DNA of 64,000 bases from Hallerella sp963656065 (lineage in GTDB: Bacteria; Fibrobacterota; Fibrobacteria; Fibrobacterales; Fibrobacteraceae), in NCBI GenBank assembly GCA_963656065.1, contig CAVKGV010000001.1:310001-374000 (forward strand), read 5' to 3'. The notes under the pieces are model-generated. The model saw only the letters and a list, made by a program, of their open reading frames with translations, was not told the origin of the DNA and did no database searches. How positions within the stretch are numbered: position 1 is the first letter of the stretch; each line of letters starts with the position of its first letter. Below are positions 41,275 through 49,904 of this stretch, piece by piece. The position numbers were made by a program, and so were the translations under genes.

Positions 41275-41812
41275 AATCCGCTTTCGCCGGCACGTCTTTC
41301 GAAAGCCTGTCCGCAAAAGCCGATTCGAACGTTCCCCACTCCGCCGCCTCTTCCTCCGAAAGGAGTACGGGCTTTTTAAATTCCCGCATCGCCGAAAGCG
41401 CACGCGCCGTATCCGCAATTTGCAAGGCCTCGCGGACATCTTCGAGGATATACTCCTGGGAATTCTGCAGATCCTGGATTGCGCCCAGGCGAATGACGCG
41501 CAGACTGTCCAAGTCGTTCGGGACATAGCTCAAATCCCAGGTGCTGTCGTAGCAGGCCTTCGCCGCAAGCAGGTCGCCGCCGTCATAGAGGAGCGCGCAG
41601 CGGGCAAAGGACTCGGAACTTTCCCGCTTCGTGTATTGGTAATACTTGTAGCCGCCAATGATCGCGCCGATGATGAGCAAGATGACAAGGGCATCCTGCC
41701 ACCCGATAAATCCCGAGATTTCCACTTTCTTCTTGCTGTTCTCGGATCCTTCTTCCCCGTCTTCATCGTCTAGCGGATTTTTCTTGCCCATGATATTGAT
41801 AAAGCTCAGCAT
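41258..41812 (-). CDS. single-helix membrane protein of unknown function
   Basis: A 184-residue protein with an acidic, Lys-rich N-terminal cytoplasmic part, one membrane helix (ALVILLIIGAIIGGYKYYQY) and an Ala-rich helical periplasmic domain that looks like a TPR-type repeat (CALLYDGGDLLAAKACYDST). The family is not recognised. ATG 41812 follows AGGAG at 5 nt; a GTG at 41818 is less likely. It is last gene of an operon with sufE and the flavoprotein. Confidence 0.6.
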   Translation of the reverse strand: MLSFINIMGKKNPLDDEDGEEGSENSKKKVEISGFIGWQDALVILLIIGAIIGGYKYYQYTKRESSESFARCALLYDGGDLLAAKACYDSTWDLSYVPNDLDSLRVIRLGAIQDLQNSQEYILEDVREALQIADTARALSAMREFKKPVLLSEEEAAEWGTFESAFADRLSKDVPAKADSTAAK

Positions 41813-41820
41813 GTTCACTC

Positions 41821-42273
41821 CTATTTTTTGAAACGTCCGGAAAGAGCCTTGAAAGCCTCTGCATACAGATAGATTTGCTTGAGAAGGCTGGCGAAACCGT
41901 TCGCCCGCGTCGGGGAAAGCCCGGTCTGCAGGCCGATTTTTTGGAAAAAGGCCGGATCCGCTGCGAGGATTTCGTCCGGAGTCCGGTTGTCGTAAACTTT
42001 CAACGCCAAGGCACCAAGGCCGCGGCTAATCAGCGGATTCGCGGCACCGACTTCCGTATCCATGTGCAGGTGCAGAACGCCGTCCGCAAATTCCGGGACA
42101 AGGAACATCTTCGAAGCGCAACCGGAAACGAGAAATTTTTCGTTCCGCAGCGCGGGATCCATTCCCGGATGTTCCCTGGCGAGTTTCAGCAGATATTCCC
42201 ACTTGTCGTCCGGTGACGTAAAGCCGGCAAAAACCGAACGGATTTCATCTTCAACTTCCTGAATGCTTTTCAT
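41821..42273 (-). CDS. sufE: SufE family sulfur-transfer protein
   Basis: Accepts persulfide sulfur from a SufS-type cysteine desulfurase for Fe-S cluster assembly. The 150-residue protein has the active cysteine in FLVSGCASKMFLV (Cys52), WEYLLKLAREHPGMDP upstream and GLSPTRANGFASLLKQIYLYA near the end, as in SufE/CsdE. No sufBCDS genes are in the window. AAGG precedes the ATG; the flavoprotein gene ends 14 nt upstream. Confidence 0.9.
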   Translation of the reverse strand: MKSIQEVEDEIRSVFAGFTSPDDKWEYLLKLAREHPGMDPALRNEKFLVSGCASKMFLVPEFADGVLHLHMDTEVGAANPLISRGLGALALKVYDNRTPDEILAADPAFFQKIGLQTGLSPTRANGFASLLKQIYLYAEAFKALSGRFKK

Positions 42274-42286
42274 CGAAAGAACCTTA

Positions 42287-43489
42287 CTAAATAAAAAACG
42301 AACGCATTTTCCAGAGAATGCGCGGAGACGCGGAAAGCACCGTCCAGAAGATGCGGAAAAGCGACCTTTTTTCCTCGGGAACGGAGGCTAGACGGTGGGC
42401 GGCACGGTCAAACTCCGCATCGGCGATCTGCGAAAAACCCTTCTTTGCGCGGTGAAAGTTCCGGTGGGCCTTTCCCTGGATTTTTTGCCAGCGGACAAGA
42501 GCCTCCCTTTCGATAGCGCAGCGTTCCGCATCCGACGAAGAGGAAAGCCATTCCAGTGCGCATTCGGCGGCGATCTTTCCGCTTTTCAGCGCTTCCACGA
42601 TTCCGGACCGACTGATCGGGTTTACCGTACTCGCCGAATCCCCCGCCTTGAAAACGCCCAATGCGGCGATGTTCCTGTCCGACTGTCCACACGGAATCGC
42701 TCCGCCGTGGAAGGAAAAGATTTTCGCTTCGGGGAATTCATTTGCGATGAATTTCTTGAGCGTTGCAAGCGGCGGATGCGACTTCAAAAATTCCCTGCCA
42801 TCGACAAGCCCGATATTCACGGTCTTTCCGTCCCGCGGAAAAATCCAGCCGTAACCGCCGGCAAAGTACTTTTGCCCAAAGAAAAGCTCGATACGGTTCT
42901 CGTCGTGGGGAACGTTTTCCGCGATGGCAAATACGGCGGATTCCAGATCAAAGTTTCCGGATTCCAGAGATTCAAGTCCGGGAACGCCCCGCGTGATTTT
43001 CTCTCCCGGTCCCGTCGCATCGATAATCGTCCGGGTTTTTAACACGGCGGACTCTCCCGCAGAGCGGACGAAGACGTTCCACGTTCCGTCCGAATTTCGT
43101 TCGATTTTTTCAACCATGTCTTCAAAATGGCATTCCGCGCCAAGCTCCGCGGCCTTTTCCGCCATTTCGCGATGAAACGCGGCACGTTTCAAAATCAGTC
43201 CGCAATCCTTCTGGAAATATCCCACGCGCGTCATGTCCGGCGATGTAAAATAGACTCCGTCGAGATGCTTCCGCACCCAGGATTCGTTCGGCTTCCAGTA
43301 GCGGGAAAAGATTTTCCGAGAGACCGCTTCGGCGCATGCGACAGGTTCTTTCCACGGTGACTTCTTGTCGAGAAGAAGTGTGGAAACGCACCCGCCAGAA
43401 ACCTTTTGAAGACAGTTCGCGGCATAGAGACCCGCGGGACCTGCACCGCACACGATTACATCGTAAAAATTCTTCAAATAATGCGCCAT
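42287..43489 (-). CDS. FAD-dependent oxidoreductase, geranylgeranyl reductase family
   Basis: A 400-residue flavoprotein. The FAD-binding motif is VIVCGAGPAGLYAANCLQ near residue 12; further family segments are ARTIIDATGPG (TRTIIDATGPGEK here), YGWIFPRDGKTVNIGLV and GDSASTVNPISRSGIVEALKSG. Relatives reduce isoprenoid chains or other lipids; the substrate is not determinable. ATG 43489 lies 7 nt after TATTTT on the minus strand with no ribosome site, again a leaderless pattern. First gene of the operon with sufE. Confidence 0.87.
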   Translation of the reverse strand: MAHYLKNFYDVIVCGAGPAGLYAANCLQKVSGGCVSTLLLDKKSPWKEPVACAEAVSRKIFSRYWKPNESWVRKHLDGVYFTSPDMTRVGYFQKDCGLILKRAAFHREMAEKAAELGAECHFEDMVEKIERNSDGTWNVFVRSAGESAVLKTRTIIDATGPGEKITRGVPGLESLESGNFDLESAVFAIAENVPHDENRIELFFGQKYFAGGYGWIFPRDGKTVNIGLVDGREFLKSHPPLATLKKFIANEFPEAKIFSFHGGAIPCGQSDRNIAALGVFKAGDSASTVNPISRSGIVEALKSGKIAAECALEWLSSSSDAERCAIEREALVRWQKIQGKAHRNFHRAKKGFSQIADAEFDRAAHRLASVPEEKRSLFRIFWTVLSASPRILWKMRSFFI

Positions 43490-43605
43490 GGCGTGTAAAA
43501 TAGCTTTTTTGTGGACAGGTCCCATCTTTTTTTTATCCGAAGTCCGTTTTTTAATTTATTTTAGAGTGGTCAAAATTTTATTTGGACTCTTAAAAAGGAT
43601 ATGAA

Positions 43606-45030
43606 ATGAACATGCACTTCCATTTGAAATCCAAGTTCGGCGTCTTGCTGTTCGCCACACTCACGGCTAGCGTCTTTGCGCAGCAGACCGACTGGAGCGG
43701 CAAGAACATCGACGTTTCCCTCCGCGACAAGCGAATCGATGGCTTCAATTTTGAAAACGCCAAAGCGGTCAAGAACGTGACCAACTTCCAGCGAGCGAAC
43801 GCGACCGCGCAACCGGTTTCCTTCCGCGGGGCGAACCTGCGTGAAGTCGGATTCCAGAACGCCGTGATGAACAACCCGGATTTCCGCGAAGCCAACCTGG
43901 AAAATGCGATTCTTTCGGGTGCTGACCTGCGCGGATCCGATTTCAAGGAAGCAAACCTGAAGGGGGCGAACCTCTACCGTGCGACCCTTCTCGATTCAAG
44001 ATTCCCCAAGGCAAACCTCGAAAACGCCCGTCTCGACGCGATGAAAGTCTCGGACCAGGCCGACTTTTCAAAGGCGAACCTCAAGAACGCCTCGTTTATC
44101 GATGTTGACCTGACGCAAGCGGATTTCAGCGACGCCGATCTCACCAACACGAACTTCTCCCGTTCCCTGATGGGTGCCGCGAACCTTTCGGACGCAACCA
44201 TTGTGAAAACGGATTTCACGGCGTGCAACCTTATCAATGCAGACTTTAGCGGCGTAGAACTCCGCGACGTGAACTTCACCAAGGCGGGTCTTTCCAAGGC
44301 GGACTTCGGTGGAACCAAGTTCATCAACGTGAACATGCAGAGCGCAGACCTTTCCCTCACGAACTTCAACGACGTTGACCTGTCCAAGGTCCAGCTGCAA
44401 AAAGCTTCCTTTGCGCAATCCACCGTCAAGAACATGAAATTCAGCGGACAGGATCTTTCCGGGGTCGTCTTTGACAAGGGAACCGTCACGAAGAGCGAAT
44501 TTGAAAAGGCCAAGATGAACAAGGCCTCGTTCTTTGACGGCGAAGCGAGCAAGAGCATCTTCCGCGGCGCCATCATGCAGAAGGCGATTTTCGACGGTAC
44601 GTATGTGTTCAAGGATATCTTCGACAATGCCGACCTGACAAAGGCGAACTTTTCGAACTCCACGATCAACCGCACAAGCTTCGACCTTGCCAATCTGACC
44701 GGGGCGAATTTCTCCGGTGCGAAGCTTGAAAAGGTCACGTTCCTGAACGCCAACATGCAGAACGCGAAGTTCGATGCGGACACCAAGATGGAAGACGTCG
44801 ATTTCTCCGGTGCGGACCTTTCCAACGCCCACATCGAAAAGTTCACGGCGAAGAAAGTCATCTATGACGCCAAGACCAAGTTCCCGGCCGGTTTCGAACC
44901 GCGGCAATACGGTTTCACCAAGCTCGGCGAAAAGGCAGCGAGCGTCACCGTGGAAAAGTCCGCGACGCCGGACCAGCCGAAAAAGAAGAAAAAGCGCAAA
45001 AAGACCGCTGACGAAGCCGCCGGCATCTAG
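43606..45030 (+). CDS. exported pentapeptide-repeat protein
   Basis: A 474-residue protein with a signal peptide (FGVLLFATLTASVFAQ) followed by almost continuous pentapeptide repeats of the A(D/N)Lxx type (SGADLRGSDFKEANLKGANL and so on) up to about residue 430, then a Lys-rich tail ending KKKKKRKK. The repeats should form a right-handed quadrilateral beta-helix. Export suggests a periplasmic or surface role, so the DNA-mimic role of cytoplasmic relatives is unlikely. AAAGGAT precedes the ATG. Function unknown. Confidence 0.87.
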   Translation: MNMHFHLKSKFGVLLFATLTASVFAQQTDWSGKNIDVSLRDKRIDGFNFENAKAVKNVTNFQRANATAQPVSFRGANLREVGFQNAVMNNPDFREANLENAILSGADLRGSDFKEANLKGANLYRATLLDSRFPKANLENARLDAMKVSDQADFSKANLKNASFIDVDLTQADFSDADLTNTNFSRSLMGAANLSDATIVKTDFTACNLINADFSGVELRDVNFTKAGLSKADFGGTKFINVNMQSADLSLTNFNDVDLSKVQLQKASFAQSTVKNMKFSGQDLSGVVFDKGTVTKSEFEKAKMNKASFFDGEASKSIFRGAIMQKAIFDGTYVFKDIFDNADLTKANFSNSTINRTSFDLANLTGANFSGAKLEKVTFLNANMQNAKFDADTKMEDVDFSGADLSNAHIEKFTAKKVIYDAKTKFPAGFEPRQYGFTKLGEKAASVTVEKSATPDQPKKKKKRKKTADEAAGI

Positions 45031-45049
45031 ACGTTTTTTAATTTTTGAC

Positions 45050-45089
45050 AAAAGCTGTCACTTTTTCAAGGTGGCGGCTTTTTATTTTT
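45050..45089 (+). terminator. Rho-independent terminator after the pentapeptide-repeat gene
   Basis: AAAAGCTGTCACTT pairs with AAGGTGGCGGCTTTT through several G-T pairs around TTTC, followed by a T-rich run that also contains TATTTT (45083-45088), 6 nt before radA. Confidence 0.75.
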
Positions 45090-45094
45090 AAACC

Positions 45095-46474
45095 ATGCCA
45101 AAAAGAGAAACCGAATTTGTCTGTTCCGAATGCGGCGAAGTCTCGCCGAAATGGGCGGGTAAATGCCCGCATTGCGGTTCCTGGAGTTCGCTCGTCGAAC
45201 GCACCGTCGAGAACAAACTTTCGCACCGCGGTCTCGGGAAAAATTCACTTGATGCGGAAGGACTTTCCGGGATTCCGCGGAAAATTTCGGAAATCGAAAC
45301 GACCGCGACGAAACGCCTGAGCACGGCCATTCCCGAATTTGACAGGACGCTCGGAGGCGGACTCGCCCCAGGCTCCTTCGTCCTCATCGGAGGCGACCCG
45401 GGTATCGGCAAATCGACACTCGTTCTGCAGACGCTTTCGACGATGTCCGCAGCCGGTGTCAAAGCCCTATATGTAAGCGGCGAGGAAAGCGCCGTCCAGG
45501 TCAAGTTGCGGAGCGAACGGCTCGGAGTCTCGGGCAGCGATCTGTGGCTTCTGTGCGAAACAAATCTCGACCGCATTCTCGAAAAGGCCAAAGCGATTCA
45601 ACCCGAAATCCTGGTCATCGATTCCATCCAGACGATTTACAATGCGGACTTGCCGGGAACGCCGGGGAGCGTTTCTCAGCTCCGGGAATGCACTCTTTCG
45701 CTGATGGTTTTCGCAAAGAATACGGGATGTATCACCATTCTCATCGGGCACGTGACCAAGGACGGACAAATCGCCGGACCGCGGATTTTGGAGCACATGG
45801 TCGATACGGTCGCTTATTTTGAAGGGGACCGCAACAATCAATATCGGATTTTGCGCGCCATCAAGAACCGTTTTGGAGCAACGGACGAGATAGGCGTTTT
45901 CGAAATGACATCCAAGGGTCTCGAAAGCGTGAGCAATCCGAGCAAGATTTTTTTGGACGCGGCAAACAGGAACGCACCGGGAAGCGTCGTAAGCTGTACG
46001 ATCGAAGGATCTCGCGCGATGCTGTTCGAAACCCAAGCTCTCGTAAACCAATCAAGCTACGCCGTAGCGCAACGCGTCGCAGCCGGAATCGACCCGAAGC
46101 GTCTCACGATTATCCTCGCCCTGCTCGACAAGTTCGGAGGCATTCCGCTCGGAAATTCCGATGTCTTTGCAAGCATCGCCGGTGGTCTCAAAATTTCGGA
46201 CACGGGAACCGACCTCGCGCTCGCGCTTGCGCTTGTCTGCAACCATCTAGGAATCGCCCTACCTCCACAAACAATCGTCATCGGCGAACTGGGGCTTTCG
46301 GGAGAAATCCGCTCCGTGAGCCAGACGGATCTGCGCATCAAGGAAGCGGAGCGACTTGGATTTGAACGCATCATCCTGCCTGCAGCCGCCAAGGTTTCCA
46401 AATCGTCAAAGATTGAAATTATCCGGTTCGGGCGATTGGAAGAGGCCGTGGAATTTGTGCGGAACGGTCTGTAA
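45095..46474 (+). CDS. radA: DNA repair protein RadA
   Basis: RecA-like helicase that promotes branch migration in recombination. The 459-residue protein has an N-terminal zinc finger (CSECGEVSPKWAGKCPHCGSW, cysteines in two CxxC pairs; written here as CSECG and CPHCG), Walker A GGDPGIGKSTLV, the RadA-specific KNRFG motif (IKNRFGATDEIGVF) and a C-terminal Lon-like domain (KISDTGTDLALALAL, GELGLSGEIRSV). ATG is 6 nt after TATTTT. All key motifs are present. It converges with folA across the repeat region. Confidence 0.96.
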   Translation: MPKRETEFVCSECGEVSPKWAGKCPHCGSWSSLVERTVENKLSHRGLGKNSLDAEGLSGIPRKISEIETTATKRLSTAIPEFDRTLGGGLAPGSFVLIGGDPGIGKSTLVLQTLSTMSAAGVKALYVSGEESAVQVKLRSERLGVSGSDLWLLCETNLDRILEKAKAIQPEILVIDSIQTIYNADLPGTPGSVSQLRECTLSLMVFAKNTGCITILIGHVTKDGQIAGPRILEHMVDTVAYFEGDRNNQYRILRAIKNRFGATDEIGVFEMTSKGLESVSNPSKIFLDAANRNAPGSVVSCTIEGSRAMLFETQALVNQSSYAVAQRVAAGIDPKRLTIILALLDKFGGIPLGNSDVFASIAGGLKISDTGTDLALALALVCNHLGIALPPQTIVIGELGLSGEIRSVSQTDLRIKEAERLGFERIILPAAAKVSKSSKIEIIRFGRLEEAVEFVRNGL

Positions 46475-46928
46475 GAGCCGATTGGGATGTAGGAACTTAA
46501 CTTGGCGGATCATCCGGCAGCGGGGATGCGCCTTCCCGGCGGGGGGCAAGGTAGGGAGACCTTTCCGAGTTACGAAAGGCCAAGGCCCCCCTTCCTTGCA
46601 ACCACCCTGTCATTCTGGAGCAGAGCGATAGGATCCATGTCAGAGCTTGATGCTGAGAGTGAAGTGTGGAGAGTGGAATGCCGCAGACGTCTAGATTCTG
46701 GATTTCGGAACTTAAAGGTTCGCTACTCTAAGATCTAAGTTCTATCAACTAAGCCCTGATTCTATCACTCCCTTCGGGAGTTCCAGAATGACAGCGGAAG
46801 GGATTCTATCGGTTCCTTGGGAACCTCCCAGAATGACAGCAGACGAAAACGGTTCGTTTCGCAGACAACTCCACTTTCCACATTCAACACTCCACACTCA
46901 AAGCTTAAACGTCCGCGGTTCTAAGCAT
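46475..46928. repeat. repeat-rich convergent intergenic region 2
   Basis: A 454-base gap between radA and folA without a believable gene. It holds the second 118-bp element (46518-46635), two reversed small hairpin units (46758-46792 with CTCCC-TTC-GGGAG and 46801-46837 with GGTTCC-TTG-GGAACC), an AGACGTCTAGA palindrome and the third 25-nt repeat in reverse (46902-46926). The composition mirrors 5748-6256. Confidence 0.85.
46518..46635 (+). repeat. 118-bp intergenic element, copy 2
   Basis: Matches 5916-6033 in the same orientation with about 10 mismatches and no gaps. The nested hairpin (46546-46599) is kept, though with more mismatches or G-T pairs in the outer stem. Confidence 0.9.
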
Positions 46929-47417
46929 TCATTCCCGTTCAAACACCTGGAAGAGGCAAGGGAAATCGTCCTTTTCCGATTTTTCGGTGCGTTCTTCGCG
47001 GAGCAGTTTCCAGTTTTCTCCAAGCGGAGGCATCTGGACATCTCCCTCGACATTCGAAAGGACGCGCGTCAAGTAGAGCCTTTGGGCGAAAGGCAAAGCC
47101 GCGGCATAAATATTCGCGCCGCCGATGACAAAAAGCTCCGTTTCGCCCGATTTTTCAGCGAACCGGAATCCTGCGGAAAGGCTTCGCACGACAAGGCATC
47201 CCGGAGCGTCAAAATCCGGGTTTCGGGAAAGAACGATATTTGTACGGTTCGGCAGCGGACGTCCAATATCCTCGTAGTTTTTGCGTCCGAGCAGAATGCA
47301 ATGCCCGGATGTAATCGCCTTGAATCGCTTCAAGTCCTGCGAAAGATGCCACGGCAAATGGCCATCCTTGCCGATGACATTGTTTTCCGAAACTGCGACA
47401 ATGATGGAAACGAGCAT
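46929..47417 (-). CDS. folA: dihydrofolate reductase
   Basis: NADPH-dependent reduction of dihydrofolate to tetrahydrofolate, needed after thymidylate synthesis. The 162-residue protein has IIVAVSENNVIGKDGHLPWH, LLGRKNYEDIGRPLPNR, LFVIGGANIYAAALP and YLTRV, the standard DHFR motifs. Its ATG is 2 nt after the stop of the upstream truncated gene, and its ribosome site GGAG lies in the last codons of that gene. thyA is 1.6 kb upstream in the same direction. Confidence 0.96.
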   Translation of the reverse strand: MLVSIIVAVSENNVIGKDGHLPWHLSQDLKRFKAITSGHCILLGRKNYEDIGRPLPNRTNIVLSRNPDFDAPGCLVVRSLSAGFRFAEKSGETELFVIGGANIYAAALPFAQRLYLTRVLSNVEGDVQMPPLGENWKLLREERTEKSEKDDFPCLFQVFERE

Positions 47418-47419
47418 TT

Positions 47420-48658
47420 TTACTCCACGTCGAACATTTTACCGGGCAGGACATGGCGACGCTTCGCTCCAAGAACTTCCAGGACAACCTTGCTTTCGCC
47501 GCCAGCAACCCGCGTTACAATCGTAACTTTTTTTAGCGTTCCCGGCAATTCGCTAGAAGCGTCCGAGTATTCGAACTCCGTCTCTGCGACAGCTCCGCTT
47601 ACGGGAACAGTCATCCGAACGATTCCAACGGGGTGCCGCCACTCCCCGCCGGAGGTTCGCTTGTAAACCGTACAATTATCGGGTGCATTGTAATCCTTCG
47701 ACACGTCGCACTCCCACGCGATTTCCTCCTGGTAGTTGAAGTTCATGCGAATTTGGCGGAGGCGGTGAGGCATCAGGTCGTCCACCACGAACAAGTACTT
47801 TTCTATCCAGTCATCAACCGCTATCGCGGGGACCTCGTAGCGCTCCACGTGGCGGACGGGGACGGATTTCTTCGCGAGCCTGCCGTCCGGCGTCAGCCCG
47901 TCCACGCGCTCCCAGCGGTCCACCTTCACCCCCATCTTCGACCAGTCCAACTCCGATTTGAAACGGAGAGGCGTAAGCGAGGACACTTTCTGTACTTTTT
48001 GCGTAGAAGTCAAATCGGCAGATTTCGAGAAAAGCCCCACGGCGCACTCCGCCGAGTCCCGGTCGCCGAGGTAGTAGCAGTTCCGGTTCAGCGCGGAGCC
48101 TTCGCGCGCAGCCGGATCCATCTTCGAAAGCGTGTCCAGAGTGTGGATGTCCCCCAGCAGGAGGTTCACGAACGGGCGCTCGTAGAGGAAGTCTTCCATC
48201 AGGTAGGGAACGATGGCCGTATCCCCGCCGGAAATGCGGGTGTAGGAGTTTTCCTTTCCGAGCCACTTTTCCAGATGCTTTCTGTAAAGCGGCATCATGT
48301 GCGATTCGGCGAGGTCATCGAATCCGGTCGCCACGACACCCCCAAGCACAGAAATGCCCATGGTCGACGAAAACGCCACGATGATTCCCGTCTTGGCTGC
48401 CTTGGCCGCGACCGGATTGATAAGTCCCAAAGTAAAATCGAGGGCGAGTACCGCCCCCGAAACGATTCCCATGGACGCCGCAAAATCGCCGTCGCCCCCT
48501 TCCGCCTGGACTGCCGCATTGAACTGCCTTTTTCGGACATCCACATTCCGGTCGTTTAAGACCGCGACATGTTTCCCCAACCCGGAGGATTCCGTAACGA
48601 GCGAACTCCCCTGCTCCATGAGGGGTATCCCGACAATCCCTGCAATCCCCGCCGTCAA
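47420..48658 (-). CDS. probable 5'-truncated gene, C-terminal part of an unknown protein
   Basis: A 412-residue open frame that begins at a TTG with an in-frame TAA directly before it and has no signal peptide or ribosome site. A glycine-rich hydrophobic stretch (GIVSGAVLALDFTLGLINPV, then IIVAFSSTMGISVLGGVVAT) is followed by a soluble part with NRNCYYLGDRDSAECAVGLF and a beta-rich C terminus. I do not recognise the family. The abnormal 5' end suggests that a larger gene lost its front. It separates thyA from folA, and its last codons now carry the folA ribosome site. Confidence 0.5.
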   Translation of the reverse strand: MTAGIAGIVGIPLMEQGSSLVTESSGLGKHVAVLNDRNVDVRKRQFNAAVQAEGGDGDFAASMGIVSGAVLALDFTLGLINPVAAKAAKTGIIVAFSSTMGISVLGGVVATGFDDLAESHMMPLYRKHLEKWLGKENSYTRISGGDTAIVPYLMEDFLYERPFVNLLLGDIHTLDTLSKMDPAAREGSALNRNCYYLGDRDSAECAVGLFSKSADLTSTQKVQKVSSLTPLRFKSELDWSKMGVKVDRWERVDGLTPDGRLAKKSVPVRHVERYEVPAIAVDDWIEKYLFVVDDLMPHRLRQIRMNFNYQEEIAWECDVSKDYNAPDNCTVYKRTSGGEWRHPVGIVRMTVPVSGAVAETEFEYSDASSELPGTLKKVTIVTRVAGGESKVVLEVLGAKRRHVLPGKMFDVE

Positions 48659-49032
48659 TTACGTTAAACTCGTCGCTCCCGGCCTTGCGGACAGAAGCTA
48701 TGTCACCCGAAATATAAGCAAAAAAGGAAAAAAACTCGGCGTTTTTTCGGCTATTTTGCCGAAAATTTTATCAAAAAACGCCAAAGCGAGCCGTTTATCC
48801 TTGTAAATTTGCTTCCAAAATCCAAAGCCCGCTGATTAACGAGCGTCAAAGCGCTCACTAAAAGCAAAGTACGCCGTTTGACAATGTGAATTTGCCCGCA
48901 AAACTCTATGTACGCCAATCGACGAGCATCGAAACGCCCGCTAAAAGCAAAGTACGCCGTTTGACAACGTGAATTTGCCCGCAAAACTCTATGTACGCCT
49001 ATCAACGAGCGTCGAAACGCCCGTCGCCAAAC
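48659..49032. other. AT-rich gap with 83-bp tandem repeat between thyA and the truncated gene
   Basis: This 374-base stretch holds the tandem repeat (48835-49024) and, next to the truncated gene, an AT-rich segment with TATATT on the minus strand (48716-48711) followed 7 nt later by ACA rather than a start codon. Short frames across it are unlikely to be genes because the 83-bp period is not a multiple of three. Confidence 0.7.
48835..49024. repeat. 83-bp direct tandem repeat, about 2.3 copies
   Basis: The landmark ACGAGC recurs at 48839, 48922 and 49005, giving a period of exactly 83. Shared segments include AAAAGCAAAGTACGCCGTTT, GTGAATTTGCCCGCAAAACT and CTATGTACGCC. The first copy contains GAGCG...CGCTC, a short hairpin. 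The third copy is cut after about 20 nt, just before the thyA stop. Confidence 0.9.
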
Positions 49033-49845
49033 TCACACGGCAATCGGCGCCTTGATGGCCGGCCACGGATCGTAATTTTCCAGTTCAAAGTCCTCGAAGC
49101 GGAACGCGAAAATGTCCTTGACCGCGGGATTTATCCGCATCGTCGGGAGCGCGCACGGCGCGCGCAAAAGCTGTTCCCTCGCCTGGTCGAAATGGTTTTT
49201 ATACAGATGCAGGTCCCCGAAAGTGTGTACAAATTCACCGGGTTCGAAATCGCAGACCTGGGCGACCATCATCGTGAGAAGCGCATACGACGCGATGTTG
49301 AACGGAACGCCCAGAAAGGAATCCGCGCTGCGCTGGTACAGCTGGCAGCTGAGCTTCCTCTTTCCGCTCGCCCCAACGCCTCCCACGTAGAACTGGAAAA
49401 GGCAGTGGCACGGCGGAAGCGCCATCCGATCGACGTCCGCGACATTCCAGGCGCAGACGAGGTGACGACGCGAATCGGGATTTTTCTTCAGCCCGGATAT
49501 CAGGTTCTGAATCTGGTCGATGTGCCCGCCGTCCGGCGTGGGCCAGCTCCGCCACTGGTAACCATACACGGGTCCCAGATTCCCGTCCTTGTCCGCCCAT
49601 TCGTCCCAGATAGTCACCTTGTTATCGTGCAGGTAGCGGATATTCGTATCGCCTTTTAAAAACCACAGAAGCTCGTGGATGATGCTCCGCAAATGGAGCT
49701 TCTTCGTCGTCAGGCACGGAAAGCCCTTCGAAAGGTCGTAGCGGTTCTGCCTGCCGAAAACGGAACGCGTGCCGGTCCCCGTGCGGTCCGAGCGGTCCAC
49801 GCCGTTGTCCAAAATGTCCTTGAGTAAATCGAGATACTGCTGCAT
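49033..49845 (-). CDS. thyA: thymidylate synthase
   Basis: Methylates dUMP to dTMP using methylenetetrahydrofolate. The 270-residue protein has GDRTGTGT-type opening (RSDRTGTGTRSVFG), the WxDE region, RRHLVCAWNVADVDRMALPP, the catalytic Cys in PPCHCLFQFYV and NIASYALLTMMVAQV. All expected residues are present. The ATG is 6 nt after TAAATT on the minus strand without a ribosome site. The 83-bp repeats begin right after the stop. Confidence 0.97.
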   Translation of the reverse strand: MQQYLDLLKDILDNGVDRSDRTGTGTRSVFGRQNRYDLSKGFPCLTTKKLHLRSIIHELLWFLKGDTNIRYLHDNKVTIWDEWADKDGNLGPVYGYQWRSWPTPDGGHIDQIQNLISGLKKNPDSRRHLVCAWNVADVDRMALPPCHCLFQFYVGGVGASGKRKLSCQLYQRSADSFLGVPFNIASYALLTMMVAQVCDFEPGEFVHTFGDLHLYKNHFDQAREQLLRAPCALPTMRINPAVKDIFAFRFEDFELENYDPWPAIKAPIAV

Positions 49846-49874
49846 GTGTGCAATTTAGTATTTTTGGGCGCATG
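49843..49874. promoter_or_regulatory. bidirectional leaderless promoter cassette (thyA / DUF4416 upstream ORF)
   Basis: Core AATTTAGTATTTT with TAAATT (minus, 49857-49852) 6 nt before thyA and TATTTT (plus, 49859-49864) 7 nt before ATG 49872. It is nearly identical to the cassette at 25202-25234. Confidence 0.65.
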
Positions 49875-49904
49875 AATCGGCAACCGACAAGGCAGAGGTT
49901 TTGA
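49872..49904 (+). CDS. 10-codon upstream ORF in frame with the DUF4416 gene
   Basis: ATG 49872 opens MNRQPTRQRF and stops at TGA 49902-49904; the DUF4416 ATG follows directly and is in the same frame. The ATG is 7 nt after TATTTT, the leaderless pattern. AGAGG, the probable ribosome site of the DUF4416 gene, lies inside it. It may be a leader peptide, or the former N terminus of the main gene cut by a stop. Confidence 0.4.
   Translation: MNRQPTRQRF

Noticed and set aside
48751..49005. 84-codon minus-strand frame across the tandem repeat
   Set aside because: The 83-bp period is not a multiple of three, so successive copies are read in different frames.
48835..49024. Possible CRISPR array
   Set aside because: The repeat unit is continuous at 83 bp with no unique spacers, and no cas gene is present.
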